DNA of 64,000 nt from Halosimplex amylolyticum (GCF_051414035.1 NZ_JBLKNW010000009.1:1-64000), one strand, 5' to 3'. Shown: positions 26,269 to 35,041, numbered from the stretch's first letter. Made by a program: numbers and translations. Notes: generated by a model not told the origin, from the sequence alone.

Positions 26269-26468
26269 TGGATTATAATAGTCCTTGTTTTATATAATAT
26301 TTGTGTCATTTCCATCGTTCCTCTAATTCCGATTGTTATCGCTACGGACTTTATTGACCGATACCTGTGCCACCTATATTGACCGCACCCCGGGATGAAT
26401 GTGTCTCCTACAGAGGATTGCAACAGAGCCGGTCTTTTCGATACCGAACACAACGGTTTCGAGTACCG

Positions 26469-26792
26469 TCATTGGCCGTCCCGGTCGTGATCGGCGTGGC
26501 GCGACTGCCTCTCGTCCCCCTCTCCGCTCTTTTCGACCGCGGCTTCGAGCGCTTCGAGACGCTCGGCGTGCTCGTCGAGTCGGGCCTCTTGTTCGAGGTC
26601 GATACTGAGCAGCGCGGGGAGGAGCGGTGACTGGTGGTTCAACAGTCCGCTCGCGTCGGCGTGCTCGCGGGCGTAGGTGAACAGCCGGTCGAAGCGGGGT
26701 TGGTCCTGCCGACGGAGCGCTTTCCGGAACGATCGCCAGCGCTCCTCGATCGCCCGGAGTGCGTCCCGGTAGGTGGGTTTCGTCCGACCCAT
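26469..26792 (-). CDS. DUF8156 protein of the RecA-like operon
   Basis: A 107-residue protein beginning MGRTKPTYRDALRAIEERWR and continuing FRKALRRQDQPRFDRLFTYAREHADASG, then a C-terminal coiled-coil-like part (LEQEARLDEHAERLEALEAA). From memory this is DUF8156, which regularly follows the RecA-like gene in haloarchaea. The ATG stands two bases after the stop of that gene, so the two are one operon. Function unknown; a subunit linking the RecA-like protein to polymerase is an attractive guess. Confidence 0.75.
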   Translation of the reverse strand: MGRTKPTYRDALRAIEERWRSFRKALRRQDQPRFDRLFTYAREHADASGLLNHQSPLLPALLSIDLEQEARLDEHAERLEALEAAVEKSGEGDERQSRHADHDRDGQ

Positions 26793-26794
26793 CG

Positions 26795-27763
26795 CTATCG
26801 CCCGCCCGCGCCGACCGGGCCCGTCCAGGCGTCGAGCAGCGGATCGGCGGTGAGCGACTGGGCCGCTCCGTCGACGGTCACGCCCTGGCCGACCGCGTCG
26901 TCGGTGTCGGGTTGGGCTGGGCCTGCTGGGGCGAGCCCGACGGCCGAGGCCCGCGCGTCGAGCAACTGGCGCCAGTAGGCGAACGTCGTCTGATAGTACG
27001 CGCCGTCGCCGACCGGGTAGACGAACGTCTCGAACTCGCCGTCGACGAAGCGGGGTCCCAGCTTGGTCTGCTCGCACTCGAGGTGGCGGTCGGCAATGGT
27101 CTCGATGGGCGCGGTGAACTCGTCGGCGGTGGTTCGCGTGAGGAGGACGGGCACGTCGTAGCCCGTCGCATACTCCCGAAGGCGTGCGAGCCCACGGGCC
27201 TGGAGTGTCCGGGCGTGGGCGTCTCCGAGCGTGTCGTCGGCCCGGTACTGGGCGTCGAACGCTGGCGCGACGACGAGCGACGGCGTCTGTGCGGGGGCGT
27301 CGGCGTCGGCCGGCGAGTGGTCCTCGTTCCTGGTGGGGGTGGCGAAGGGGTCGATCGACGTCGTCGCCTGGATGTGCCGATTGACGGCGGCGGGCAGGTC
27401 ACAGAGCGCGCCGTAGTGCTGGTAGGCGGTGAACCCGCGGGCGACGTGGACGCGGTCGAGCAGACGCTGGCTCGGAGCGAGTTGGGCCAGTGACGTCGTC
27501 GTCGCGTGGCCGTCAGCGTCGACCCAGAAGGCCGGCCCGTCGTGCAGCAGGAGGTGGTCGAGGACGAGCGACTGGAGGACGGGGACGCCCCGTGCGCCCG
27601 TGACGTCCAAGAGCGTGAGTCCAGCTTCTAGCGAGGGGAGAAAAAAGTCCTCGCCGGCCGGATCGGTGTCGCTGGCGAGCGTCCGATTCTGGTCGGCGGC
27701 CCGGACTGGCCGGTCGACGTTCAGCCGGTCGGATGTTGTCTTGGACCGCGTGTGCTCTGACAT
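26795..27763 (-). CDS. RecA-superfamily protein with degenerate P-loop (ImuA-like role?)
   Basis: A 322-residue protein with the RecA-fold pattern: LLDVTGARGVPVLQSLVLDHLLLHDG at the place of Walker A, FWVDADGH, and PSLVVAPAFDAQYR at the Walker B strand, followed by RLREYATGYDVPVLLTR. The usual GxxxxGK(T/S) is replaced by GARGVPVL, so ATP binding is unlikely, as in bacterial ImuA. With DUF8156, nearby polB2 and the divergent SRAP gene it suggests an archaeal counterpart of the SOS mutasome (inference). The start ATG at 27763 is about 25 bases from the TATA in the shared box, i.e. leaderless. Confidence 0.7.
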   Translation of the reverse strand: MSEHTRSKTTSDRLNVDRPVRAADQNRTLASDTDPAGEDFFLPSLEAGLTLLDVTGARGVPVLQSLVLDHLLLHDGPAFWVDADGHATTTSLAQLAPSQRLLDRVHVARGFTAYQHYGALCDLPAAVNRHIQATTSIDPFATPTRNEDHSPADADAPAQTPSLVVAPAFDAQYRADDTLGDAHARTLQARGLARLREYATGYDVPVLLTRTTADEFTAPIETIADRHLECEQTKLGPRFVDGEFETFVYPVGDGAYYQTTFAYWRQLLDARASAVGLAPAGPAQPDTDDAVGQGVTVDGAAQSLTADPLLDAWTGPVGAGGR

Positions 27764-27783
27764 ATCTGACTAGTGGGACGTAT

Positions 27784-27819
27784 TCAGGATAAGCCGACGC
27801 GTGTCCCTTCCGGGTTTCA
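27784..27819 (-). promoter_or_regulatory. Promoter box of the RecA-like operon (shared regulon motif)
   Basis: Same 36-base element as at 24101-24136 with four differences. The order is a GC-rich TGAAACCCGGAAG half, GACACGC and then CGGCTTATC with the TATA element. It is placed 21-56 bases before the ATG and reads toward the RecA-like gene. The divergent SRAP gene starts 127 bases to the other side. Confidence 0.7.
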
Positions 27820-27945
27820 GAGAATGGCCACGGCGATACGCCGATCCCCGTTACGTCCAGCGGTTTTGCTGGTGCCTTCGAGGGCTTCCGAGAGCACTTC
27901 CAGGCAGGACGGGCGTTCAATAGCCCGGGACCCGAAGGGGGCGGT

Positions 27946-28635
27946 ATGTGTGGTCGGACATCGCTGTTCGTTCCCCAGGACGACCTCGAAGATCGGTTCG
28001 ACGCGACGGTCGTCACCGATGGCGGGTACAGGCCGCGGTACAACATCGCGCCTGGCGACCCGCTCGAAGTCATCACGAACCAGTCGACCGACGCGATCGA
28101 CCAGTACCACTGGGGACTCATCCCCGAGTGGGCGGATGAGCCCGAGGAGGGCTTCATCAACGCGCGCTCCGAGACGGCGGCCGAGAAGCGTGCCTTCGCG
28201 GACGCCTGGGAATCGCGGCCGTGTCTCGTGCTCTCGTCGGGCTTCTACGAGTGGCAACAGCGAAACGGCGGACCGAAGCAACCGTACCGCATCTATCGGG
28301 AGGACGATCCCGCCTTCGCGATCGTCGGCCTGTGGGAGACCTGGACAGGCGACGACGAGGATGTCGCCTGTGTGACAATCCTGACGACCGAGCCGAACGA
28401 CCTGATGGCGCCGATCCACGACCGAATGCCGGTCGTGTTACCTGCTGACGCCGAAGACCAGTGGTTGACTGCCGACTCGGACGAACGCGCCGAGCTCTGT
28501 CGTCCGTATCCTGCGGCAGATCTGGACGCCTACGAAATCTCGACGCAGGTGAACAATCCGGGCAACGACGAGGCGACCGTGATCGAACCCCTTGGCCACG
28601 ATCAGTCGGGACTGGGGGAGTTCGGGCCATCTTAA
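27946..28635 (+). CDS. SRAP/YedK-type abasic-site DNA-protein crosslink protein
   Basis: A 229-residue SRAP protein. Cys2 (MCGRTSLF) is the residue that joins covalently to abasic sites in single-stranded DNA in HMCES/YedK. Other family marks are present: YNIAPGDPL, WGLIPEWA, INARSETAAEKRAF, CLVLSSGFYEWQ with the active Glu, and IHDRMPVVL with His. The protein shields abasic sites during replication. It is divergent from the RecA-like operon, which fits a damage-response cluster; the family is often next to SOS genes in bacteria. Confidence 0.95.
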   Translation: MCGRTSLFVPQDDLEDRFDATVVTDGGYRPRYNIAPGDPLEVITNQSTDAIDQYHWGLIPEWADEPEEGFINARSETAAEKRAFADAWESRPCLVLSSGFYEWQQRNGGPKQPYRIYREDDPAFAIVGLWETWTGDDEDVACVTILTTEPNDLMAPIHDRMPVVLPADAEDQWLTADSDERAELCRPYPAADLDAYEISTQVNNPGNDEATVIEPLGHDQSGLGEFGPS

Positions 28636-28955
28636 TTCAGGGTGTATCGCTGTGACTACGTCGTTCGAAGCTCATACCCGGACATTCACTTCCATCGAAG
28701 CCGGTATTCGAAAGGGAAGAACGATTATCTCGTTTGTGCGCGATTGATGCTGAACTCTGACGACAGTTCCCAATACAGGGCATATAGGTCACGCGGAATC
28801 TGTAGAGATTCCGTGGGTTTGATCTGTCGATACAGCAGCAGCAATCATCTCGGCAAAACCAATCATTTTTCGATTGTTCTGACGAAGCAAGCGATTCTGG
28901 CAGTATAGCTTGATGAAAATATTAATACGGTAATTCCTCTATGACTGCTATCATA
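28636..28955. other. Non-coding stretch with promoter of the next gene
   Basis: No coding frame is supported. AT-rich sequence with aatattaata at 28918-28927 is a strong TATA box for the gene starting at 28956. Confidence 0.5.
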
Positions 28956-29597
28956 ATGGAAGATGACCACAGTGACCGCCTCGTTGATGAGTGGTTGACC
29001 AACGAGGTGCTCACCGTTGCCGATGCGGCACTGTCCGATGTTGACCTTACCAGGGCTGACGTGGAACCGGTCGTCTGGGAGGGCGTCTCACTGGGAGTCA
29101 ATACCGAAGGTGGTGACCACCAAGTAGATGCTCATAAAATCTACAGCGATGGTATCTCTGCTGAATCGGTGAAGAGTTCAAATATCTCGTTCAATGTCCA
29201 CGACTTGGTACAGGTACTCTTGTCTTCAGCGGCCACGGTGGGCGCCGCCCTCGCGCCAACGGGCGGTTCGCAACTGCTCGCTGCGACACTCGCTCTCGGC
29301 GTCATTCACTCGGTTAAGATGGCCGCGACCGAAGAACTCGATGTTGAGGACGCGGCTGTCTTCGTAGCGATGCATCGAGGAGCTGACGGCACGATTGTCA
29401 CCAGATCTGATCTCCGTGCGGAACTCGATTCTTTTGTGGCGGAAATCGAAGTGCCGGTCAGTATCAGTGATGACCAGTTGGACCGTTCACTTGACCGTCT
29501 TCTACGCATTGATGCGGTTGAGGTACTGGATGTCGAGTCTGAACCACGATATCGCCCGATAGAGGACTATTCTGTCACGTTTGACGATGATGGTTGA
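28956..29597 (+). CDS. Unknown protein upstream of the subtilase
   Basis: A 213-residue acidic protein. It has a soluble N-terminal half (DRLVDEWLTNEVLTVADAALSD...), a central hydrophobic stretch of about 45 residues (VLLSSAATVGAALAPTGGSQLLAATLALGVIHSVKMA) that may be one or two membrane helices, and a C-terminal segment (TRSDLRAELDSFVAEI...LDRSLDRLLRIDAVEVLD) of winged-helix character. No family is recognised. The start at 28956 is preferred by TATA spacing; an ATG at 28941 is possible. It is 102 bases upstream of the subtilase gene on the same strand, and the two may form a functional unit. Confidence 0.65.
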   Translation: MEDDHSDRLVDEWLTNEVLTVADAALSDVDLTRADVEPVVWEGVSLGVNTEGGDHQVDAHKIYSDGISAESVKSSNISFNVHDLVQVLLSSAATVGAALAPTGGSQLLAATLALGVIHSVKMAATEELDVEDAAVFVAMHRGADGTIVTRSDLRAELDSFVAEIEVPVSISDDQLDRSLDRLLRIDAVEVLDVESEPRYRPIEDYSVTFDDDG

Positions 29598-29699
29598 AAA
29601 TGGGAAATCTCACGGCATTTTCTCCTCGAATTCAGAATGATCGACCGAGAACATACCAGCACAAAGCATTTATCTCCGTCTTCTCACTAGTAAGCATCC

Positions 29700-31051
29700 A
29701 TGAGCCACCAGAACGCTTGGGGGCCAAATATCGAGTTCGTAGACGGCGAACTCGAGGAGTATCTCAGGCACGATTCGAGCGGTCCGAAGCGAGTATCCGT
29801 GATGATCCGGCCAGCCGATGATAGAGATGATACAATCGAGTTAATCGAGGAAGCAGGCGGGCGAGACGTCGAACCACTCGCAACAGAATCTATTAGCGCC
29901 GATATCTCGGCGACGGAGCTGGAGTCGCTCATGCGGTCCTCAGCCTTTGAGGCCGTGGAGTTAGTCCGCCCGCTACGAACGTTTGATTCGGGAAACTGAC
30001 TTCAGGGGGCGGCGACGCTCCCGACACACACCGTGAGTACATCCTCGACAGTTACCTCCGGGGCCTCAACGCGACCGGGGAAAGGCTCGAAAACGCCGGT
30101 GAAAACCTCGCTATCGGCATCGCGGATTCAGCCAGCCATGTAAAGACTGATGGCGATTTCACAATCCGGGACGGTGCCGATTACTACCCAACGCGGCGAC
30201 GCGACCCACTCGGCCACGGAACAGACATCTTTGACCTGCTCGGCCACTACCTGCCAGCAGCCGAGTTTCGGTTCTACCGTGTCATCGGTGGCCACAAAGC
30301 CAGATATCGACGGAACGACAATCTTGTTCGGGCCATTGCAGCGGCCCGTGCTGATGGAATCGATGTTTTGAATATCTCGGGTGGTGCCACTGACGTGCCG
30401 GACGACCCGGCTGCCATCTCTAACCAAGAGATCAATAACCTTACGGGTCGTGGTCTGACCGTCGTCGCTTCGTGTGGGAATTTCATTGAGCAGAACGTTG
30501 AAAATCCAACCTCTCCGGCGAAGAATAAGCACGTAATTGGTGTCAGCGGGTACGAACCACAATGTGATTTCGCTACTAGCGATCCGCCGACGGAGCTTAA
30601 TAGCGGACGGTATGCTGTCACGGTGCCAGATATAACCGATGCCGTCGATAGTGAACCAATTTATTGCGGCTACGAGGACTACGATTCTGGTGGCTGTCTA
30701 ACCTGTAGTCAGTGTGAGCTTGACGAGGCGGTTTGGGAAGGAAACGTACAGTACGACCTCGAGAACGGCAAGCCGGACGTGCTGGCGCCAGTAAAGTATC
30801 CAACTGTCTCCCGCCGTAACGTCCGTCAAAAAGTAGGAACAAGTTATGCTGCACCGATTGTGACAGCGGCGGTAGGTCGTTGTCTCAGTGCTCTGGCTGA
30901 TTTACGGGACCCATCCAGCGAAGAGATACGCAAGAAAATCAGTCAGACAGGCATCGATATCGGCGCCGAACAGGGTTGCAAGCTGGATGCGACAGAGCTT
31001 GAAGCGGCCCTCAGACCCTCCTCAGTGTCGTCAGTTCTGTCCGCGGAGTGA
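29700..31051 (+). CDS. Subtilisin-like (S8) peptidase in two frames, probable -1 frameshift product
   Basis: The first frame (29700-29999, 99 residues) encodes an I9-like prodomain (RVSVMIRPADDRDDTIELI...ATELESLMRSSAFEAV). The second frame, shifted by -1, runs from 29987 to the stop at 31049-31051 without any ATG or GTG before the catalytic region. It holds the whole triad: Asp in AIGIADSASH, His in DPLGHGTDIF, Ser in GTSYAAPIV, plus the oxyanion Asn in VASCGN. Joining at the slippery site at 29990-29996 gives a 450-residue pro-peptidase of normal order. There is no signal peptide, so it should act inside the cell. A recent frameshift mutation is the alternative. Confidence 0.75.
29990..30022 (+). 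promoter_or_regulatory. Candidate -1 ribosomal frameshift signal
   Basis: G GGA AAC (29990-29996), in phase with the upstream frame and followed at once by its TGA stop, is a canonical X XXY YYZ heptamer. After an 8-base spacer (29997-30004) comes GGGGGCG-GCGA-CGCTCCC (30005-30022): seven pairs, one of them G-U, closed by a GNRA tetraloop. Slipping back one base continues GGG AAA CTG ACT into the peptidase frame. Confidence 0.6.
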
Positions 31052-31242
31052 GAGCCATTATCTTAGCCGTGGTGTTCCCGTTGCTGATATGGGCTTCAAT
31101 CGTCAACGTTGTCGGCCCCCGCTCTGAAACGATCTGTCCGTAATCGCTGAGTGCTATTGTTTCCCTCGAGTGGGCGAACTTTGGAACGGCAGTTACTGTT
31201 TCAACTCTCTTGAGGGCAATCACACATTCTCTGCTGGCATCA

Positions 31243-31740
31243 CTATTGCATCGCCGATGTCGCCGTCGCATCGACGAGCGCGTACTCCCTATCGCGACTC
31301 GTTCCCTCCGCTTTGATCAGGTTGTACTGGGTCATCTTCGAGAGGTAGGTCCGGATCGTCCGTTGGGTCCGTGGGTCGTCGACGCGGTCACTGTAATAGT
31401 CGTGGATTTCACTCGGGCCGACGGGACCGTGGTCGCGGACGATGTCGTAGACGACCTGCTGGTGGGGCGTCAACGCGTCGAGGTTCTTCTGCTTGATCTG
31501 CGCTCGGGCGTCCGCGGCCGCATCGAGCAACAGATCGTCCGTAATGCGCTCGCGTCCTTCGCGGTCTGCCTTGCTCGCGGCCGTGCGGAGGATGCCGATG
31601 GCGAGGCGGGCATCCCCAGCAGCAGCGTCGGCGATCCGGTGAAGCTGGTCACTCTCGATGGCGTCGGGGTCCAGTCCCCACTTCGCTCTCGCGCCGAGGA
31701 TGTCGCGGAGTTGCTCGTCGTGATGAAGATGCAAGCGCAT
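31243..31740 (-). pseudogene. orc1/cdc6, C-terminal piece
   Basis: Encodes DEQLRDILGARAKWGLDPDAI (AAA+ lid) and the C-terminal winged helix (LDALTPHQQVVYDIVRDHGPVGPSEIHDYYSDRV...TYLSKMTQYNLIK) of a haloarchaeal Orc1/Cdc6 replication initiator. The ATP-binding part is missing here; it lies at 33219-33536 and 35042-35278 on the same strand, separated by two TnpB elements. The open frame continues to 31740 and a few in-frame codons beyond (EDEDM), where the element sequence begins. The piece alone could bind DNA but not ATP. Confidence 0.85.
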
Positions 31741-33218
31741 ATCCTCGTCTTCAGGTGGGGGTCAAGCGGATAGTAGCGTGAGTATTCACGGTTCTATGTG
31801 GGCCTGGATCCCCATCACTTCCAGTTTTACTTTCACTCTGGATGGCAGAGTCTTATTGCGATTCTGGCCGACGTGACTGATACCGGGGAATGCCTGCGGT
31901 GACTAAGACGCTCGAACTGCATCTCATCGATCCCAACGCGCACAAAGAGCGCAAGCTTCGCGAGACGAGCGACGCGTACCAGCAGGCACTTCAAACTGCT
32001 TTCAACGCCAACTGCACTACCAAATCCGCCGTCAACGACATTGTTATCGAGTATGACCTGAGTGGCTACGCGAAAAACGCCCTCAAGCAGTACGTCCCGC
32101 AGCTTTGCGGTGACAGTTACGACGCCGACGAACTCCACGACGAGCACCCGGTGAAGTTCACCAATGAGGGCATCCGACTCGACCACCAACCCCAAAACCA
32201 CTACGAGTGGTATGCTAAAATTCCCCATCACGACGACTACCACCTCTGGTTTCCTGCCGCCCCAAACCCCGAGCAACGCCCGTGGCTGGAAGCGTTGCAC
32301 GCGGGTGACGCCGAGATGGGCGAATGCCGCCTACTCGAACGCAACGGGAAGTGGTATCTACACATCACTGCGTCCCGCGAGGTCGAAGCACTGTCGGCGT
32401 CCGATACGGAGTGGACGCCGGTTGGGGTGGACATCGGGGATGCTGCCTTAGTCACGGTGTGTCATCGTGACGAGCGCTCCACCCCGACCGCTCCCGACAT
32501 TTATAGCGACGAGGCATCTCAGGTGCGGCACCTCCGCAAGACGTACTTCACGGCCACGCGCCGCCTCCAGCGGCGCGAGAGCGAACGAATCATCGAGGAA
32601 TACGGCGACAGCCTGTGGGAGCGCATCGACCACATCATCCACCGCGTCTCGCGACAGGTGGTTGAACGCGCCCAACAGGTCGAGAACCCCGTACTGGTGC
32701 TGGAGAACCTCCAGTACATCCGTGAGAACATAGACTACGGCGCGTTCATGAACCGACGCCTGCACGGCTGGGCGTTCGCCAAACTCCACGCGCAGATCCA
32801 GTACAAAGCCGAAGAGACAGGGATTCCCGTTGCAACGGTGAATCCGCGGAACACGTCGAAGGAGTGCCACGCCTGTGGCGAGCTAGGAACCCGTCCCGAG
32901 CAAGGGACGTTCTGCTGTATGAACGACGAGTGTTGGGTCGGAGAGTACCAAGCGGACGTGAACGCCGCGCTTAACATTGCAGACCGCTACCGTAGCGGAG
33001 AGAGTCAGCTCCAACACAATCGGGATTCCGGGCAGAAGGCGGCTGGCGATGACTCGGCTACGGATGGGGCCTCATTAACCGGGCCACAAGACAGCCACTC
33101 CGAGGGCGAAACCCGCCCGGCGACGAGTGGAACGAATGCGTCTTGAAACCTCGAAGGGTCGCTGAGACCCGAAATCTCGTGGCGGGATTCTACGACATTC
33201 ACCCGTGGAGGAGGTCAA
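31741..33218 (+). mobile_element. IS1341-type TnpB element B inside orc1/cdc6
   Basis: Bounded by orc1 sequence on both sides. The left part carries tttactttcactctggatgg (31826-31845), shared with element A. The right end has an imperfect hairpin TCTACG...CGTGGA (33189-33209) followed by ggaggtcaa; orc1 resumes at about 33219. Borders are accurate to a few bases only. No tnpA gene. Confidence 0.7.
31890..33146 (+). CDS. tnpB: TnpB, RNA-guided endonuclease (element B)
   Basis: A 418-residue TnpB with intact nuclease residues: RuvC-I Asp in GVDIGDAALV, RuvC-II Glu in LVLENLQYI, RuvC-III Asp in YQADVNAALNIA. The zinc ribbon is CHAC...CCMNDEC. The last 45 residues are polar and low in complexity, usual where the reading frame overlaps the guide-RNA scaffold. 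Sequence and length differ clearly from the TnpBs at 3053 and 33587, so the three elements are separate families. The guide just outside its right end would read antisense orc1 sequence (33219 onward). Confidence 0.9.
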   Translation: MPAVTKTLELHLIDPNAHKERKLRETSDAYQQALQTAFNANCTTKSAVNDIVIEYDLSGYAKNALKQYVPQLCGDSYDADELHDEHPVKFTNEGIRLDHQPQNHYEWYAKIPHHDDYHLWFPAAPNPEQRPWLEALHAGDAEMGECRLLERNGKWYLHITASREVEALSASDTEWTPVGVDIGDAALVTVCHRDERSTPTAPDIYSDEASQVRHLRKTYFTATRRLQRRESERIIEEYGDSLWERIDHIIHRVSRQVVERAQQVENPVLVLENLQYIRENIDYGAFMNRRLHGWAFAKLHAQIQYKAEETGIPVATVNPRNTSKECHACGELGTRPEQGTFCCMNDECWVGEYQADVNAALNIADRYRSGESQLQHNRDSGQKAAGDDSATDGASLTGPQDSHSEGETRPATSGTNAS

Positions 33219-33536
33219 AGCTGTCCATGCGGACGTGCTCGCTCGCAGGCGACTCACGGGGCGGTCGTCAATCCGGCTGAACAGTTGCTCCTCGGTGTTG
33301 GCGATACAGATCAGTGCGAACTGTGGGAGGCTGTGCAGGTCGTAGATGACCTCGGGGTCTTCGAGCTGGTCGACCTCGTCGAGGATGACGACCCGGCGTG
33401 GTCCCTCGTAGCGTTGCAGCCGGTCGACGAGTTCGTCGTGGGGCGTGGACTGGCGATGGATGTCGAGCGTCTCGCCGAGGTCGTCGAGAATCTGGTAGAG
33501 GGCGCGATAGCGAGTGTAGTTGCGCCAGCAGTTGAC
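33219..33536 (-). pseudogene. orc1/cdc6, middle piece
   Basis: Minus-strand translation from 33536 reads VNCWRNYTRYRALYQILDDL, then DIHRQSTPHDELVDRL, Walker B VVILDEVDQLED and sensor 1 ALICIANTEEQL, typical Orc1/Cdc6. Near 33240 the frame shifts: SRLRA is followed in another frame by EHVRMDSF. The expected sequence would contain one more GCGA unit, so a 4-base loss in a short tandem repeat is likely. This piece joins the N-terminal piece across element A. Confidence 0.85.
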
Positions 33537-35040
33537 ATGACATCCTCCCCGTCGTGGATGACGGGGTTACCTCCGTGGGATCTTGGCTATGCCGATTCCC
33601 CGGACGCAATATTTCCATCACGTTGGATGGTACTCGGGTCTGTGCGCTGTTCTTTGGGACTTTCCCTTGTGGGAGAGTGTGATAACTCCGACCAGTGGTG
33701 GTCGTCCCACTCGAACCGCACGGGCCGTGCCATCGGCCTGACTGCGTTGTTTGTATACCGCTTTAGGAACGTTTCTGACGCTGTAAGGTCGGCGTGACCC
33801 TCGAACCCGCACGAACAGGTGAGCGTGTCCTGCTGTCGTGTCGTTCGACCTCTTGAACCACATTGCGGACACTCTTGGCTAGTCCATGCTTCTGACCGAA
33901 CCTCTACAGAAATGCCGAACTCCTCGGCGGTGCAAGTCAGCCGCTCGGTGAACTTCTTGAACGCCCAGAAGTTGTGGGTCTTGGCATTGGTTTCGACCGA
34001 CCAATGCGTCTCCAGCACGTCGGTCAGCCCACCAATATACACCGTGTCCACGCCGTTCTCGTAGAGTCGTTCCAGCAGGTCACGACACAACGCTTCTTGG
34101 GCATGGTCGCGGCGACGGGTTCGCTTGCGGTACAGCCGCCGAATTCGTTTGCTACTGTACTGTCCGTCTTCGAGTTTCGACTGTAGCCGGGCGACTTCTT
34201 GCGTCGTCTCGCGGAACCGCTGAAACAACTCGCGACCTTCGTACAGGTATTGCTCGCCTGTTGTGGTAGTACACGCGACGAGATTATTCGCACCAATATC
34301 TAAAGCGGCCTTCTCTGCGGCCAGTGGAGTGTCCCGTGTATCGTCACGGACAGTCACGGGTTGCGAAGCTCTGAACGTGCAATCAGTCTCGTCGTACCAT
34401 AGGTCTAACCGGCCCTGTTTCTCGTAGTCGGGCCAATTCGGGTTACCAGCGATTTCAAGCCGGAGACGCCCGGTATGGTCGTATCGGTCTTTCAACTCGC
34501 TCCCGACCAGAATCTCAAGCCGGGACCGCTCGCCCCACTCAACCGTGTACGACGTGTTACGAATGACAGTCTTAAGTTGCCGTCCATCGTCCTTGTTGCC
34601 ACGAAATCCTGGTGGTTCGGGGTGTTCTATGACCGATGTGTTCGAGTCGTCATAGTACTGCTCTTTTAGTCGGAAGAAGCCGCGCCATGCTTCGCTGTTC
34701 TTCCGTATGACTTGTTGGGCAGTGGACGCACCGAGTACGCCTTTGTACTTCCCTTCGACTCGGCCTGTATCGGCGTCCCACACGTCCTTCCCCTCAAAGC
34801 CATCCTCACCGTTGTACCGCATGAGGCGTTCGTAGTTAACTTCGTTCCAGAGAGCGGCCGAAGCGTCCAACAAATCCCGCAGGAGATGCTCTCCGCTTTC
34901 AGAGAGCGGTCGCACGGCGAACGTGTTGGTACGCTTCATCAGCCGCTCTAACATACGTTCGCTTACGACTTGAATGTCAGCCATCCACAGTGAAAGTAAA
35001 GCTCGTTCCATCCCGCTGGAGACGCCATCTCCAGAACTCT
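33537..35040 (-). mobile_element. IS1341-type TnpB element A inside orc1/cdc6
   Basis: Lies between orc1 pieces. The right end (plus-strand 33541-33566) has a perfect seven-pair hairpin CCCCGTC-GTGGAT-GACGGGG; on the minus strand it is followed by gaggatgtcat and then orc1. The left part contains tttactttcactgtggatgg (minus, 35000-34981), shared with element B. No tnpA gene. Confidence 0.7.
33587..34939 (-). CDS. tnpB: TnpB-family protein lacking the RuvC-II Glu (element A)
   Basis: A 450-residue protein from the ATG at 34939 (MKRTNTFAVRPLS); upstream ATGs would add up to 24 residues. RuvC-I Asp is present (ALDIGANNLV), the zinc ribbon is CPQCGS...CSCG, and RuvC-III Asp is in GHADLTAS. At RuvC-II the motif reads YIGGLTDVLE, with Gly where most TnpBs have the catalytic Glu of (E)-(D/N)-L. 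This may make it nuclease-dead, or this haloarchaeal subfamily may place its acidic residue differently (relatives I recall have GDL). It is the longest of the three TnpBs. Confidence 0.85.
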   Translation of the reverse strand: MKRTNTFAVRPLSESGEHLLRDLLDASAALWNEVNYERLMRYNGEDGFEGKDVWDADTGRVEGKYKGVLGASTAQQVIRKNSEAWRGFFRLKEQYYDDSNTSVIEHPEPPGFRGNKDDGRQLKTVIRNTSYTVEWGERSRLEILVGSELKDRYDHTGRLRLEIAGNPNWPDYEKQGRLDLWYDETDCTFRASQPVTVRDDTRDTPLAAEKAALDIGANNLVACTTTTGEQYLYEGRELFQRFRETTQEVARLQSKLEDGQYSSKRIRRLYRKRTRRRDHAQEALCRDLLERLYENGVDTVYIGGLTDVLETHWSVETNAKTHNFWAFKKFTERLTCTAEEFGISVEVRSEAWTSQECPQCGSRGRTTRQQDTLTCSCGFEGHADLTASETFLKRYTNNAVRPMARPVRFEWDDHHWSELSHSPTRESPKEQRTDPSTIQRDGNIASGESA

Positions 35041-35041
35041 G

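Noticed and set aside
31011..31271. Minus-strand frame between subtilase and orc1 piece
   Set aside because: Weak protein-like stretch, but it overlaps the ends of both flanking genes and has no start signal; left out.
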